This document shows, piece by piece, positions 8,101-15,709 of a stretch of 27,751 nucleotides of DNA. Positions within the stretch are counted from its first letter, which is position 1; each line of letters opens with the position of its first letter. Origin of the DNA: Leptolinea sp. UBA4782 (GTDB lineage Bacteria > Chloroflexota > Anaerolineae > Anaerolineales > Anaerolineaceae); the NCBI GenBank assembly GCA_002403095.1, contig DHHC01000054.1:1-27751 (forward strand), in the 5' to 3' direction. The translations under genes and the position numbers were made by a program. The notes beneath the pieces were generated by a model. It was given only the letters and a program-made list of their open reading frames with translations. It did no database searches and was not told the origin of the DNA.

Positions 8101-8617
8101 TACCCTGAACGACCGGCGGATCTCCTTCAGTACCATAATCACGCATGATCCCTTTGAGGGTCAGGAAACCTGTCAGGGTATTGTCGATGTAAATATCCTC
8201 AAATATTGTCAAATCCTTGTTGTAATCCCCTTCGAGGTAGATCATGCCATACCCCTTTTTGGCGCCCCAATCTGCCAGGGCCTGGTTGAGCTGATCATAG
8301 TGACACATCCCGTCAGTACAGGCGCCGTAAAACCACGGGTCTGGCTCGCACAAAATGCTCAGGGCGCTCTGCGATGCCAGGGGGATGGCGCCGTCTTCTC
8401 CCGCTAGTTCCGCTCCGGCTTCCGCCAGGACCTGTACGGCAGCTGTGACAGGGGTTTCACCAGGTTCTTCCGGTTGAGGTGCGGCAGGTTCAAGCGGTAG
8501 AGGAGTTTCAGGGACATCCCCTTCCGCCTGGGCCACTGTTGGACTAAAGGCAGCCAATGCCAGCGTAAATACTACCACCAGGGGTAGAACTCTGCTCCAG
8601 TGGAAATGAGTACGCAT
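5168..8617 (-). CDS. large secreted parallel beta-helix repeat protein
   Basis: The 1149-residue protein starts at ATG 8617 behind AAGGAGGG. It opens with a Sec signal peptide (basic MRTHFHWSR, hydrophobic LPLVVVFTLALAAF, cleavage-type VAQAEG). A Pro/Glu-rich linker follows to about residue 55, then a short cysteine-containing region (CEPDPWFYGACTDGMCHYD) near 85. The rest is a long run of right-handed beta-helix (PbH1/NosD-like) coils marked by recurring GNITLN/GPITL turns and GLYV, GVYLDN and NNGGAG motifs. No C-terminal anchor or sorting signal is visible. Such proteins are usually polysaccharide-active or adhesins. No catalytic triad could be assigned, so the surface role is inference. 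Confidence 0.85.
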   Translation of the reverse strand: MRTHFHWSRVLPLVVVFTLALAAFSPTVAQAEGDVPETPLPLEPAAPQPEEPGETPVTAAVQVLAEAGAELAGEDGAIPLASQSALSILCEPDPWFYGACTDGMCHYDQLNQALADWGAKKGYGMIYLEGDYNKDLTIFEDIYIDNTLTGFLTLKGIMRDYGTEGDPPVVQGTVEIYNMPAGFTLQGISIVADTPFEGLDIENNKGLLKLVDLTVTNTSGSGAYINHTGSVDMLRMDVSHNEYDGMHLLTCNWGDWQSCPVSGTIKINDSTFSFNGNDTGLYVGLWLRTRNPITINGFSAISNKSDGLYFEAFGGAVTIKNAVFMNSTTDEEWNGFGLWVSTESFSNITLENVAATGNANDGLYIGTTGTVTLKNVTSYSNAKSGLRITGDMFDLMVPAARSVAITNSTFFGNPSDNLIIASLGPITLTNVNAYDSTNGNGAYLDNSSSLLPAPVTVTNGVFSNNGGAGLEVYSKGNITLNTITASINNSYGVYLDNNFAGATGGITMLAAYGVNTIQSNGYLVGDGLRINTTRNITINKLSVSGSSADGINVETAGLTTNLLLTDVSIWENDGWGIAAEVGGTITWNRGGAWDNGQDPLQKGGGAELRNAFSGLPKNITLKDVVFDGNLGDHGLSLETLGSITLTNISASGNKGGAGINYVADSGKGGNFTILRTRPDDYNTINGNGSYGIYIFTKGNITLNRVQVNDNNTVNAYLDTCQEGISGCDGIGTVTIKGTPSFPVQFNSSEDEGLFINASGNVTLSGVQVNRNDLHGLTAISVNGSVSVLGTVNQFNQNGLDLVGQGGGAIFSAKGNITLMNFTAEQNDWKGVILDNTSGIGNVTVTATVPYFVNRVYNNTDRGMEIFSNGIVLISKVIVEENDSGGLFIHNETASLPKPVSVTSSTFIGNRVDDGLYISSKGAITLNLVTASNNWKYGANLDNTAWTTSAFPVLVTKSSFNYNLGTGLYVKATGPITLNSVSALINNNPGVELDNSNSPVNSPITIIGTNNFSRNTGTGLWIKSKGAVSISGVTAAHNQVRGIDIDQAGTIMLVNSQVLHNINEGVYSTSVGNTTVKNMVVFLNGAGGNNPGMDIASLNGKIYLYSSSFIGNYGIGFEAYVNNTKLDFYMSQVNYMGNFGGTYAVYPNEP

Positions 8618-8721
8618 AATACCCTCCTTCTTAAAAAATGACACGATCGAGGGGAACTACTCCCCTGCGCCGTCCAGGGCATTCCTGAGCTATGAAATTT
8701 CATTTAGAGAGCGGTAATACC

Positions 8722-8749
8722 ATAATAGTGATTATTATTTAAAAGTCAA
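8722..8749 (-). promoter_or_regulatory. promoter of the beta-helix gene
   Basis: On the minus strand TTGACT (8744-8749) and TATTAT (8722-8727) are separated by 16 bases. Each matches its consensus in five of six positions. The predicted leader of about 100 bases holds a small hairpin (GGGGA/TCCCC type near 8650) and the AAGGAGGG ribosome site. On the plus strand two exact 13-base copies of TTCAGCTTTTGTT abut at 8754-8779, just upstream of this promoter; their role is unknown. Confidence 0.55.
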
Positions 8750-8810
8750 TAGGTTCAGCTTTTGTTTTCAGCTTTTGTTTTTTATTGCCCCAACCAGCAT
8801 AGACAAAGGA

Positions 8811-10571
8811 CTACAGTCTCCCCTGCACACCCTTAACCTGTTCCATTACCTCTTCCAACCTCCACAGGCCCGCTTCTCCGCTGGCCCGCAGGCGGTATTC
8901 CACCCCGCCCTGCCTCAGCCCGCGCTCGCCAATGGTCAGGCGGATGGGCATCCCCAGCAGGTCGGCATCATTGAACTTGACCCCCGGGCTGGCCTGCCGG
9001 TCATCCAGCAAAACCTCCACCCCGGCAGCCTGCAGCTGCTCATACACACTCCATGCGGCTGCTTCTGCCTGGCCGTTCTTATCGGGCAGGCTGACGATGT
9101 GCGCCAGGTACGGGGCCACACTGGCAGGCCAGCACAGCCCCTTGTCGTCATGGTGTTCCTCGGCGATGCACGCCAGCAGCCTGCCCAGCCCGATGCCGTA
9201 TGAGCCCATGATGACCGGATGGCTGCTGCCGTCCTCAGCCACAAAGGTGCAGCCCAGCGCTTCAGAATAGCGGGTGCCTAGCTTGAAGATGTGCCCCAGC
9301 TCTACCCCGCGTGAGCCCTGCATAGCACTGCCGCAATGCGGGCAGCCATAGCCGTCGGCAGCCGAGACGATATCGACAACGCTGTCCGCCGTGTAATCGC
9401 GCCCGTAGTTCACATTGAGCAAATGGTAGCCCTCTTCGTTCGCTCCCGCCACCAGGTTGCTGCAGAGCGGAATCAACTCATCTACCACCACCCTGACGGG
9501 CATGGCAGCAGCATCCCCCCGCTTAAGGTCAAGCCCCACCGGTGAAGCATAGCCCGGGGCTGCCCCCAGCGCCTTGATCTCCTCTTCGGTTGCCGGGCGC
9601 AGCGCTGCCGCGCAGACCGTGTTGGCCAGCTTGACCTCGTTCAGTTCCATGTCACCCCGCACCACCGCGAAGATGAACTCTTCATGGGCAGGCTGTTCCG
9701 GATCCTTCTGGACCGGGGTTGCCACCAGGAAGACCGCCTTGGCAGTGCGGGCAGCCGGGATGCCCAGGAAAGCTGCCAGGTCCTGGATAATCTTTGCGCC
9801 TGGTGTGGCAACCTTCTGAAGCGGCAAAGGTTCTTCTGCTTCCACTGCCGGGCGCCGGAAGGCAGCCACCTCGCGGTTGGCGGCATATCCGCAGGCGGCG
9901 CAGTGCAGCAGCGTATCCTCGCCCCAGGGCGAGAGGTACATGAACTCATGCGCTTCCCTGCCACCCATCATGCCGGTGTCCGATTCAACCGTCACCGCCG
10001 GAACGCCGCAGCGGGCGAATATCCGGCGGTAGGCATCATAATGCGCCTGGTACTGCACAGCCAGCCCCTCCCAGTCTGCATCCAGGCTGTAGCTGTCGAG
10101 CATGGTAAACTCGCGCGCCCGGATCAAGCCCGCCCGCGGGCGGGGATCGTCGCGCCACTTGGTCTGAATGTGGTACACCAGGGCTGGCAGCTGGCGGTAA
10201 GAGCGCACTTCGTTGCGCACTAGGTCGCCTACCGCTTCCTCGTGGGTCATTGCCAGTACCATGTCCCGTTCCGACTTGTCTTTAAAGCGCCCCATCTCGC
10301 TGCCGATCTGATACCAGCGCCCGGTCTCTTTCCACAGCTCAGCCGGCTGCACCACCGGCATGCTGATCTCCTGCCCGCCAATGGCGTTGATCTCGGAGCG
10401 CATGATGGTCTCGATCTTAGCCAGACTGCGGCGCGCCAGCGGCATACTGGTAAAGATGCCGGCTGCCAGGGGGCGGATGTACCCGGCCCGGATGAGCAGC
10501 TGGTGGCCGGGCAGTTCGGCATCCGCAGGGACTTCACGGCGGGTTTGCGAGAACAGGCGGGACATTAACAT
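8811..10571 (-). CDS. proS: prolyl-tRNA synthetase (bacterial type, with editing domain)
   Basis: The 586-residue enzyme charges tRNA-Pro. Class II motif 2 is seen as KWRDDPRPRAGLIRAREF, motif 3 as GIGLGRLLACIAEE, and the C-terminal anticodon-binding domain holds KFNDADLLGMPIRL. Between motifs 2 and 3 lies the INS (YbaK-like) editing insert, including IPAARTAKAVFLVA and the FAVVRGDMELNEVKL strand, which removes mischarged Ala-tRNA-Pro. Length fits the bacterial type. ATG 10571 is preferred because GGAG lies 6 bases upstream; ATG 10565 and 10595 are alternatives. It lies 60 bases after the CPBP-like gene and is probably transcribed with it. Confidence 0.95.
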   Translation of the reverse strand: MLMSRLFSQTRREVPADAELPGHQLLIRAGYIRPLAAGIFTSMPLARRSLAKIETIMRSEINAIGGQEISMPVVQPAELWKETGRWYQIGSEMGRFKDKSERDMVLAMTHEEAVGDLVRNEVRSYRQLPALVYHIQTKWRDDPRPRAGLIRAREFTMLDSYSLDADWEGLAVQYQAHYDAYRRIFARCGVPAVTVESDTGMMGGREAHEFMYLSPWGEDTLLHCAACGYAANREVAAFRRPAVEAEEPLPLQKVATPGAKIIQDLAAFLGIPAARTAKAVFLVATPVQKDPEQPAHEEFIFAVVRGDMELNEVKLANTVCAAALRPATEEEIKALGAAPGYASPVGLDLKRGDAAAMPVRVVVDELIPLCSNLVAGANEEGYHLLNVNYGRDYTADSVVDIVSAADGYGCPHCGSAMQGSRGVELGHIFKLGTRYSEALGCTFVAEDGSSHPVIMGSYGIGLGRLLACIAEEHHDDKGLCWPASVAPYLAHIVSLPDKNGQAEAAAWSVYEQLQAAGVEVLLDDRQASPGVKFNDADLLGMPIRLTIGERGLRQGGVEYRLRASGEAGLWRLEEVMEQVKGVQGRL

Positions 10572-10631
10572 GGCATACTCCACTCGAAACGGCATTAATC
10601 AGGATATTCAATTGTACACATTTAGGGGAAT

Positions 10632-11366
10632 CTACAGAAGCCAGATCCACTCAGAAACAGCCCGGTAGAGCGCAATCCCGGCTACGTGCCCGCTGCGCTT
10701 CATCAGCCAGGAGATCAGTACCGCCTGTACCGCTGCCAGGCCGAGGTGAATCCAGAGTGTTTCGGGCTGCAGCAGCAGGCGCGGCAGCTGCCAGAGCAGG
10801 AAGACAGCTGCAGCGGCCAGCCAGCCGAACCGGTCGCCGAAAAAGGATGTCAGCCGCAACTGGATGTAGCCCTGGAAGATGGTGGTTTCTGCCAGCGCCA
10901 GCAGCAGCCACACCACCAGGCCGTTCAGCTCAGCCGGGGAGACCCCATCCATAAGCGAAAAGATGGCTCCGCGCAGGAAGACAGCCAGGAAAGCCAGCGC
11001 CAACCCCAGCCGCAAGCTTGGGCTGAGCATGGCTTTATTCCAGCCTGCGCTGCGGATAGGCTGGCGGCGAACATAGAGCAGCGCCAGCACCAGCAGCAGG
11101 GCAGCCAGGCCGGCAACCAGCTGCTGCCACAATTCCCGGGGAATATTCACGAAAGGCTGCGGGGTAGGGATGGTTCCGCTATAGAACAGGATGGACAACG
11201 CTAAAAGCAGGCTGAAGAGGGTAAGGGAAATGACCGCCTCGCGGCGCGGGTACTTGAAACCGAGCAGGGGGCGCTGGCGGATGCTCTTGCTCAGCCCTGT
11301 CAGCAGCATGACAGCGATGACGCCCATCACTTCACTGCCGGCCAGGATCAGGGTTCGCGAATCCAT
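10632..11366 (-). CDS. CPBP-fold membrane protein with degenerate active site
   Basis: The 244-residue protein has about seven hydrophobic segments and the topology of the CPBP (CAAX prenyl protease 2/bacteriocin-processing) family. The motif region reads AETTIFQGYIQLRL where active members have EExxFRG: the second Glu is Thr and the Arg is Gln. The second-motif histidine (FxxxH) is replaced in FLLWQ. With two motifs broken, proteolysis is unlikely and a scaffold or binding role is more plausible. Assignment to the fold rests on these remnants. It starts three bases after the bactofilin stop, so the two are co-translated. Confidence 0.65.
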   Translation of the reverse strand: MDSRTLILAGSEVMGVIAVMLLTGLSKSIRQRPLLGFKYPRREAVISLTLFSLLLALSILFYSGTIPTPQPFVNIPRELWQQLVAGLAALLLVLALLYVRRQPIRSAGWNKAMLSPSLRLGLALAFLAVFLRGAIFSLMDGVSPAELNGLVVWLLLALAETTIFQGYIQLRLTSFFGDRFGWLAAAAVFLLWQLPRLLLQPETLWIHLGLAAVQAVLISWLMKRSGHVAGIALYRAVSEWIWLL

Positions 11367-11369
11367 GCG

Positions 11370-11828
11370 CTAGGTTGCTCCCTCAATCCCGTCTGAATCG
11401 GGCGGGGGCTGCAATTCTAGGGGCAGTTCTTCGACAGTCTCTTCCAGGTTGAGGTCGATCTTTTCTTCCATCCGTACCGCCCCGCGCAGGAAAGCGCCTT
11501 CTTCGGTGGAAAATGAGACCGCCGAGACATCCCCCCACACCCGGCCGGTGCCGCGGATCTCAAGTTTTTCGGTCACAATGTTACCGCGCACCAGCCCGGC
11601 CACCACCACAGTGCTGGCTTTCATCTCAGGACAGGTCACCCGGCCGGTCTCACCGACCACCAGCAGGCCGCGGATGGCGATCTCGCCTTCGAAGGTGCCC
11701 TCGATGCGGATGCCGCCGCTGCCGTGCAGATTGCCCTTCCAGATAATGCCGGGCCCGAGGATGGACGTGATACGTTCACCTGGGACAAAGGATTGGGTAG
11801 AGACAGGCTGGGTGGTTTTTCGGAACAT
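11370..11828 (-). CDS. bactofilin (polymer-forming cytoskeletal protein)
   Basis: The roughly 152-residue protein has a central beta-helical bactofilin domain (residues 20-115) with the expected run of short strands. These are ITSILGPGIIWKGNL, GIRIEGTFEGEIAIRG, LVVGETGRV, VVVAGLVRGNIV, KLEIRGTGRVWGDV and GAFLRGAVRM. Proline- and Glu-rich tails flank it, as usual. Bactofilins self-assemble without nucleotides and organise cell shape or wall enzymes. The start is ATG 11828, though GTG 11837 is in frame and neither has a strong ribosome site. It heads a bactofilin-CPBP-proS transcription unit. Confidence 0.85.
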   Translation of the reverse strand: MFRKTTQPVSTQSFVPGERITSILGPGIIWKGNLHGSGGIRIEGTFEGEIAIRGLLVVGETGRVTCPEMKASTVVVAGLVRGNIVTEKLEIRGTGRVWGDVSAVSFSTEEGAFLRGAVRMEEKIDLNLEETVEELPLELQPPPDSDGIEGAT

Positions 11829-11920
11829 AGACGGCACCAGTTAATTCAGGATAATTTCTTGTGCAATGATAATTGTACCAGACCCAAATTTGCACAAACC
11901 AGGAAATTCATATTGAAGGC

Positions 11921-12928
11921 TCAGCGGATGAGGGTAGCTTTGACCACATGCCGGTCTACCGCACCAAAACGGTACTTGTACTCCTCATCGCCGCGCATGA
12001 AATCGAGCGCTTCGCGCCCGTTGCTGATCGCCCACTGGATCATGTGCCCCAGCAGCACCCAGCCGGGAGAGGTTTCAAAGTAGCGTGGATTAAAGCCAGA
12101 ATTGTACACCCAGATCCGGTTGAGGTAATCAAAGCTCAGGTAGGCAGCCGCCTTTTCGTTTCCGAACTGCAAAAAGGCCAGGTTCAGGCAGCCGCAGGTG
12201 AAGGCCATGCGCATGGTCTGGCGCATCTGCTCCCGCATGGGCCCGGTCAGGAAGCGCGCCTTGGCTTCATCCTGTGCCATCAGGCCGAGGAAAGCTTCGA
12301 TCTCCGCATCCAGGCTGGCTGCATCTTCCACGATATGCAGGCTGGCAGGCACTTCCAGCTCGGCAGCCCGCCGCATCTTGCGACGGATCTCGTGGCGCTG
12401 CTTCTTGTCCACCCCCGCCAGGTAGGTCTCCCAATCGGTTGGAAGTGGAATATAGGGAGAACGCTGCAGCACCTCGACCCGGCATTCCTTGCCCAGGCGG
12501 CCAGCCAGCGCCTGCAAAGCCGGCAGGCTGGGTGAATCATCCAGCAGGTTGTGCAATACCAGCTCCTGCCAGGGAAGGTCCAGCTCCTCCAGGAAATCCA
12601 GCAGCGCCGCCAGGAAGGGATTAAGTTTACCGGGCAGGGCGATGATATCCAGGTAATCGGAGATCTCCACCGCCCCTACCAGCAGCAGAGAAGGTTTTTC
12701 GGTTTGCGTGGTGAAGAAGAGGGGAGCCACCCCGACCAGGGTATCCCCCTCATGGGCAGTCACGATCAACAGGTCAGCCTGCTGCCATTCCCCTCCGCCG
12801 CGCGTGGCCCACCAGTCTTTCTGGTACTCGTAGCGCAGGAAGGGAACATGGGTGGTGCTTTTCGAAAGCAGGTCATTCCAGGCAGCGTGCAGGTCTTCAG
12901 GGAAAGTGCGATGCAGTGTCAGTTTCAT
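11921..12928 (-). CDS. FemAB/CelD-like GNAT acyltransferase
   Basis: The 335-residue protein resembles the BioF2/CelD (Acetyltransf_6) group of GNAT-fold enzymes: an N-terminal half with HVPFLRYEYQKDWW, a central KKQRHEIRRKMRRA basic helix, and a C-terminal half with AAYLSFDYLNRIWVYNSGFNP and LDFMRGDEEYKYRFGA. Relatives transfer acyl or aminoacyl groups in polysaccharide or peptidoglycan modification. Substrate is not determinable. A TATAAT box ends 8 bases upstream of the ATG, giving a very short leader. It is followed after 92 bases by the bactofilin gene. Confidence 0.8.
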   Translation of the reverse strand: MKLTLHRTFPEDLHAAWNDLLSKSTTHVPFLRYEYQKDWWATRGGGEWQQADLLIVTAHEGDTLVGVAPLFFTTQTEKPSLLLVGAVEISDYLDIIALPGKLNPFLAALLDFLEELDLPWQELVLHNLLDDSPSLPALQALAGRLGKECRVEVLQRSPYIPLPTDWETYLAGVDKKQRHEIRRKMRRAAELEVPASLHIVEDAASLDAEIEAFLGLMAQDEAKARFLTGPMREQMRQTMRMAFTCGCLNLAFLQFGNEKAAAYLSFDYLNRIWVYNSGFNPRYFETSPGWVLLGHMIQWAISNGREALDFMRGDEEYKYRFGAVDRHVVKATLIR

Positions 12929-12936
12929 ATTCCCCC

Positions 12937-12942
12937 ATTATA
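12937..12942 (-). promoter_or_regulatory. -10 box of the acyltransferase gene
   Basis: A perfect minus-strand TATAAT ends 8 bases before the ATG at 12928, with GGGGGA in between. Transcription would start at or just before the start codon. No convincing -35 hexamer is seen. Confidence 0.45.
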
Positions 12943-13021
12943 AAGCCGGATGCTCATCCAATGCCCCCTCAAAAGCACGAAACTCCAGGGGCACCCGGAG
13001 CTCAATTATCCATCTGCCGGC

Positions 13022-13252
13022 CTAAAACAGGCTTCGAATGATCAATAGCAGGGCAAAGATGATGAGCGGCACTCCCACAATAGCGCCGACCACCGTCAGG
13101 CTGACCACCACCCCCACGATCAGCAGCGCCAGCCCGATGACAGCCCCCACAACCCTGCCGGTCACACTGATGATAAAGATCACCAGCCGCCAGATTGCCC
13201 AAAAGGGCCACAGGTACCAGGGCACACCCCGTTTGGTTTGCGATTCAGTCAT
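13022..13252 (-). CDS. small two-segment membrane protein, 76 aa
   Basis: ATG 13252 is chosen because GAGGTG lies about 6 bases upstream; the in-frame GTG at 13261 is less likely. The protein has an N-terminal polar stretch (MTESQTKRGVPWYLWPFW) followed by two hydrophobic segments with a short basic turn: about residues 15-32, then a long GAVIGLALLIVGVVVSLTV stretch reaching the C-terminus. No family recognised. It lies 93 bases upstream of the acyltransferase gene on the same strand. Confidence 0.65.
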   Translation of the reverse strand: MTESQTKRGVPWYLWPFWAIWRLVIFIISVTGRVVGAVIGLALLIVGVVVSLTVVGAIVGVPLIIFALLLIIRSLF

Positions 13253-13364
13253 GGTATTCACCTCACTCTATATACGCAGGCAGGACGAAAAAGTTGTACC
13301 TGCCCGGGCAATTCATAGTATAGTTGCAGGCAGCAAGCGTTAATCTTTTACTCCCGGTGAACCA

Positions 13365-14399
13365 ATGACTTCCCTTCCCTCGATGATCGATCCGGCTTTT
13401 CCCCTGTGCGAACTGCATCGCCACCTCGACGGCAGTGTGCGCCTGTCCACCATCCTGGAGCTGGGGCAGCGCTATAACCTGCCCCTGCCGGCTGCTACGC
13501 TGGATGGGCTGCGGCCGTTCGTGCAGGTTTCAGAACCGCAGCCCGGTGTGATGGCTTTCATGCAGAAGTTCAAATGGCAGACCATCGGCATGGTAAACCT
13601 GGACGCCTGCCGCCGCATCGCTTGCGAGAATGTGCTGGATGCCGCCGCCGAGGGGCTGGATTATGTCGAACTGCGCTTCAGCCCCCTCTTTATGGCGGAA
13701 ACCCACCAGCTGGACCCGGAAGCAGTAACCGCCGCCGTGATCGAAGGGATTGAAGAAGGCAGGCGCCTGACCGACATCAAGGTCAATCTGATTGGCATCA
13801 TCAGCCGCACGTACGGCGCAGAGAAAGGCTGGCTGGAGCTGAAAGCCCTGCTGGCGCACAGACACGCCATCACCGCCCTCGACCTGGCGGGAGACGAAGC
13901 CAACTTCCCCGGAGAGGGGTTTGTGGAGCACTTCCGGGCAGCGCGCAATGCCGGCTGGCATATCACCGTGCATGCCGGGGAAGCGGACGGACCGCATTCG
14001 ATCTGGCAGGCGCTCGAGGGGCTGGGCGCCGAGCGCATCGGGCACTGCCTGAGCGCGGTCGAAGACCCTGCCCTGATGGATTTCCTCAAGAAGGAGCGCA
14101 CCGGGATCGAGTGCAGCCTGACCAGCAACGTGCAGACCAGCGTGGTGAAGGGCTATGCTGCCCATCCCATCCGCACCTTCCTTGAGCGCGGATTGCAGCC
14201 TTCTCTCAGCACGGACGACCCGGGCATCTCCGCTATCACCATCTCTGATGAATATAATATTGCCGCGCCCAAAGCCGGCCTGACCCACGAGATGATCCAT
14301 CACCTGCAGTACAATGCGCTCGAAGCCGCTTTCCTCTCAACCGCTGAGAAGAAGGAATTGATCCACAAGAAACAAATGCCGCAGGAGGCAAAAGCATGA
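13365..14399 (+). CDS. add: adenosine deaminase
   Basis: The 344-residue enzyme hydrolyses adenosine to inosine in purine salvage. The metal-binding HRHLDGSVR (H18, H20), the later TVHAGEADG, the IGHCLS block and the LSTDDPGI with paired aspartates are all present and in order, and length fits the family. ATG 13365 has only a weak GGTGA upstream. Met7 (13383) gives MIDPAFPLCELHRHLDG, closer to the E. coli N-terminus, and is a possible start. The gene overlaps the next one by four bases (ATGA). Confidence 0.93.
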   Translation: MTSLPSMIDPAFPLCELHRHLDGSVRLSTILELGQRYNLPLPAATLDGLRPFVQVSEPQPGVMAFMQKFKWQTIGMVNLDACRRIACENVLDAAAEGLDYVELRFSPLFMAETHQLDPEAVTAAVIEGIEEGRRLTDIKVNLIGIISRTYGAEKGWLELKALLAHRHAITALDLAGDEANFPGEGFVEHFRAARNAGWHITVHAGEADGPHSIWQALEGLGAERIGHCLSAVEDPALMDFLKKERTGIECSLTSNVQTSVVKGYAAHPIRTFLERGLQPSLSTDDPGISAITISDEYNIAAPKAGLTHEMIHHLQYNALEAAFLSTAEKKELIHKKQMPQEAKA

Positions 14400-15436
14400 G
14401 CATTGTCACCATTATTGGGGCCGGCGTGATGGGCAGCGCCCTGTGCTGGCCGCTGGCAGACAATAATCACACCGTCCGCCTGGTGGGCACCCCGCTGGAT
14501 GATGACATCATCCGCAGCCTGAATGAGACCCGCCTCCACCCCAAGCACCAGCGTGAGTTACCCCCTTTCGTCCAGCCGTACTTTGTGGATGACCTTCCCG
14601 GGGCGCTAGAAGGCGCCGACCTGGTGGTGAGCGGGGTAAGCAGCTTCGGGGTGCACTGGTTTGCCAGCCAGGCTGGCCGTCATTTTACCTCCGGTACCCC
14701 GGTCATATCGGTCACCAAGGGATTGTTCGACCAGCCGGACGGCAGGCTGCTGACGGTGCCGCAGGCTGAAGATGCCTGGCTGCCGGACGGGCTGAAGGGG
14801 AAGATTCCCCTGCACGCCATCGGCGGACCGTGCATCGCCCAGGAGCTGGCTGCCCGCCGCCACACCGGCGTGGTCTTCTGCGGGCAGGATGCCAGGCTGC
14901 TAAACTGGATCGCCGGCCTGTTTCGCACGGAGTACTACCACGTCCAAACCTCAACCGACCCGATCGGTGTGGAGACCTGCGCCGCCCTCAAGAACGCCTA
15001 TGCCATGGGGATCAACCTGGTCGTTGGTGAGCACGAAGCAAAGGGACCGGACGGGCTGGCCAACCACTTCAACCCGCAGGCGGCTTTTTTCGCCCAGAGC
15101 CTGGTGGAAATGCGCAAATTGGTGGAATGGATGGGCGGGGACGGGAACCTGGTCTACCAGCTGCCCGGAGCCGGCGACCTGTACGTGACTGTGTTCGCCG
15201 GGCGCACCGCCCGCCTGGGCAGGCTGCTCGGGAAGGGCTATTCGTTTGCCGAAGCGCGCCTCGAGATGGCAGGCGAAACGCTCGAAGCCGTGGAAATTAT
15301 TAACAGCGCGGCGCGCGCTGTTACAGTGCTGGAAAAAGCAGGCAAAGCTAACTGGCAGGATTACCCCCTCCTGCGCCACATGGCGAACCTGCTCCAGGGC
15401 ATCCCTTCCGAAATACCCTGGAGCCGGATAGGCTGA
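14396..15436 (+). CDS. gpsA: GpsA-like NAD(P)-dependent glycerol-3-phosphate dehydrogenase
   Basis: The 346-residue protein has the GpsA layout: an N-terminal Rossmann motif VTIIGAGVMGSALCWPLADN, the ISVTKGLF block, a GGPCIAQELA block and the catalytic-region lysine in CAALKNAYAMG, then PGAGDLYVT and GRTARLGRLLGKG. GpsA reduces dihydroxyacetone phosphate to sn-glycerol-3-phosphate for phospholipids. Several blocks deviate (GGPCIA for GPSFA), so a related substrate is possible. It overlaps add by ATGA and its stop codon directly abuts that of the converging molbindin gene. Confidence 0.85.
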   Translation: MSIVTIIGAGVMGSALCWPLADNNHTVRLVGTPLDDDIIRSLNETRLHPKHQRELPPFVQPYFVDDLPGALEGADLVVSGVSSFGVHWFASQAGRHFTSGTPVISVTKGLFDQPDGRLLTVPQAEDAWLPDGLKGKIPLHAIGGPCIAQELAARRHTGVVFCGQDARLLNWIAGLFRTEYYHVQTSTDPIGVETCAALKNAYAMGINLVVGEHEAKGPDGLANHFNPQAAFFAQSLVEMRKLVEWMGGDGNLVYQLPGAGDLYVTVFAGRTARLGRLLGKGYSFAEARLEMAGETLEAVEIINSAARAVTVLEKAGKANWQDYPLLRHMANLLQGIPSEIPWSRIG

Positions 15437-15649
15437 TTATTCTTCTACAGCCACCATCACGTTCGATGCTTTGACAACCGCATAGACCGGCTTGCCGACC
15501 ACCAGCCCGAGGGTTTCGACCGAGCTGAGGGTGATGACCGAGACGATCTCGGTCCCGCCGGGCAAGGTGATGATGACTTCGGCGTTTACGGCGCCGGGAT
15601 GGATGGCTTTTACAGTTCCCTTGAGTACATTACGTGCACTGATCTTCAT
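15437..15649 (-). CDS. molbindin/TOBE-domain molybdopterin-binding protein
   Basis: The 70-residue protein is a single Mop/TOBE domain: SARNVLKGTVKAIHPGAVNAEV, VITLSSVETLGLVVGKPVYA and VVKASNVMVAVEE. Such free-standing domains bind molybdate or tungstate as oligomers and act in storage or homeostasis. ATG 15649 follows GGAGG with good spacing. The gene has its own promoter overlapping the end of the metal-exporter gene upstream. No molybdate transporter is in view. Confidence 0.9.
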   Translation of the reverse strand: MKISARNVLKGTVKAIHPGAVNAEVIITLPGGTEIVSVITLSSVETLGLVVGKPVYAVVKASNVMVAVEE

Positions 15650-15679
15650 GATTTTTCCTCCATAAGACGTTCTACCAGT

Positions 15680-15709
15680 ATTATAAACAATCGCAGGCGT
15701 TCACTTCAA
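15680..15709 (-). promoter_or_regulatory. promoter of the molbindin gene
   Basis: On the minus strand TTGAAG (15704-15709) and a perfect TATAAT (15680-15685) are 18 bases apart. The -10 box overlaps the TAA stop of the metal-exporter gene, so the promoter is embedded in its 3' end. Confidence 0.5.
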
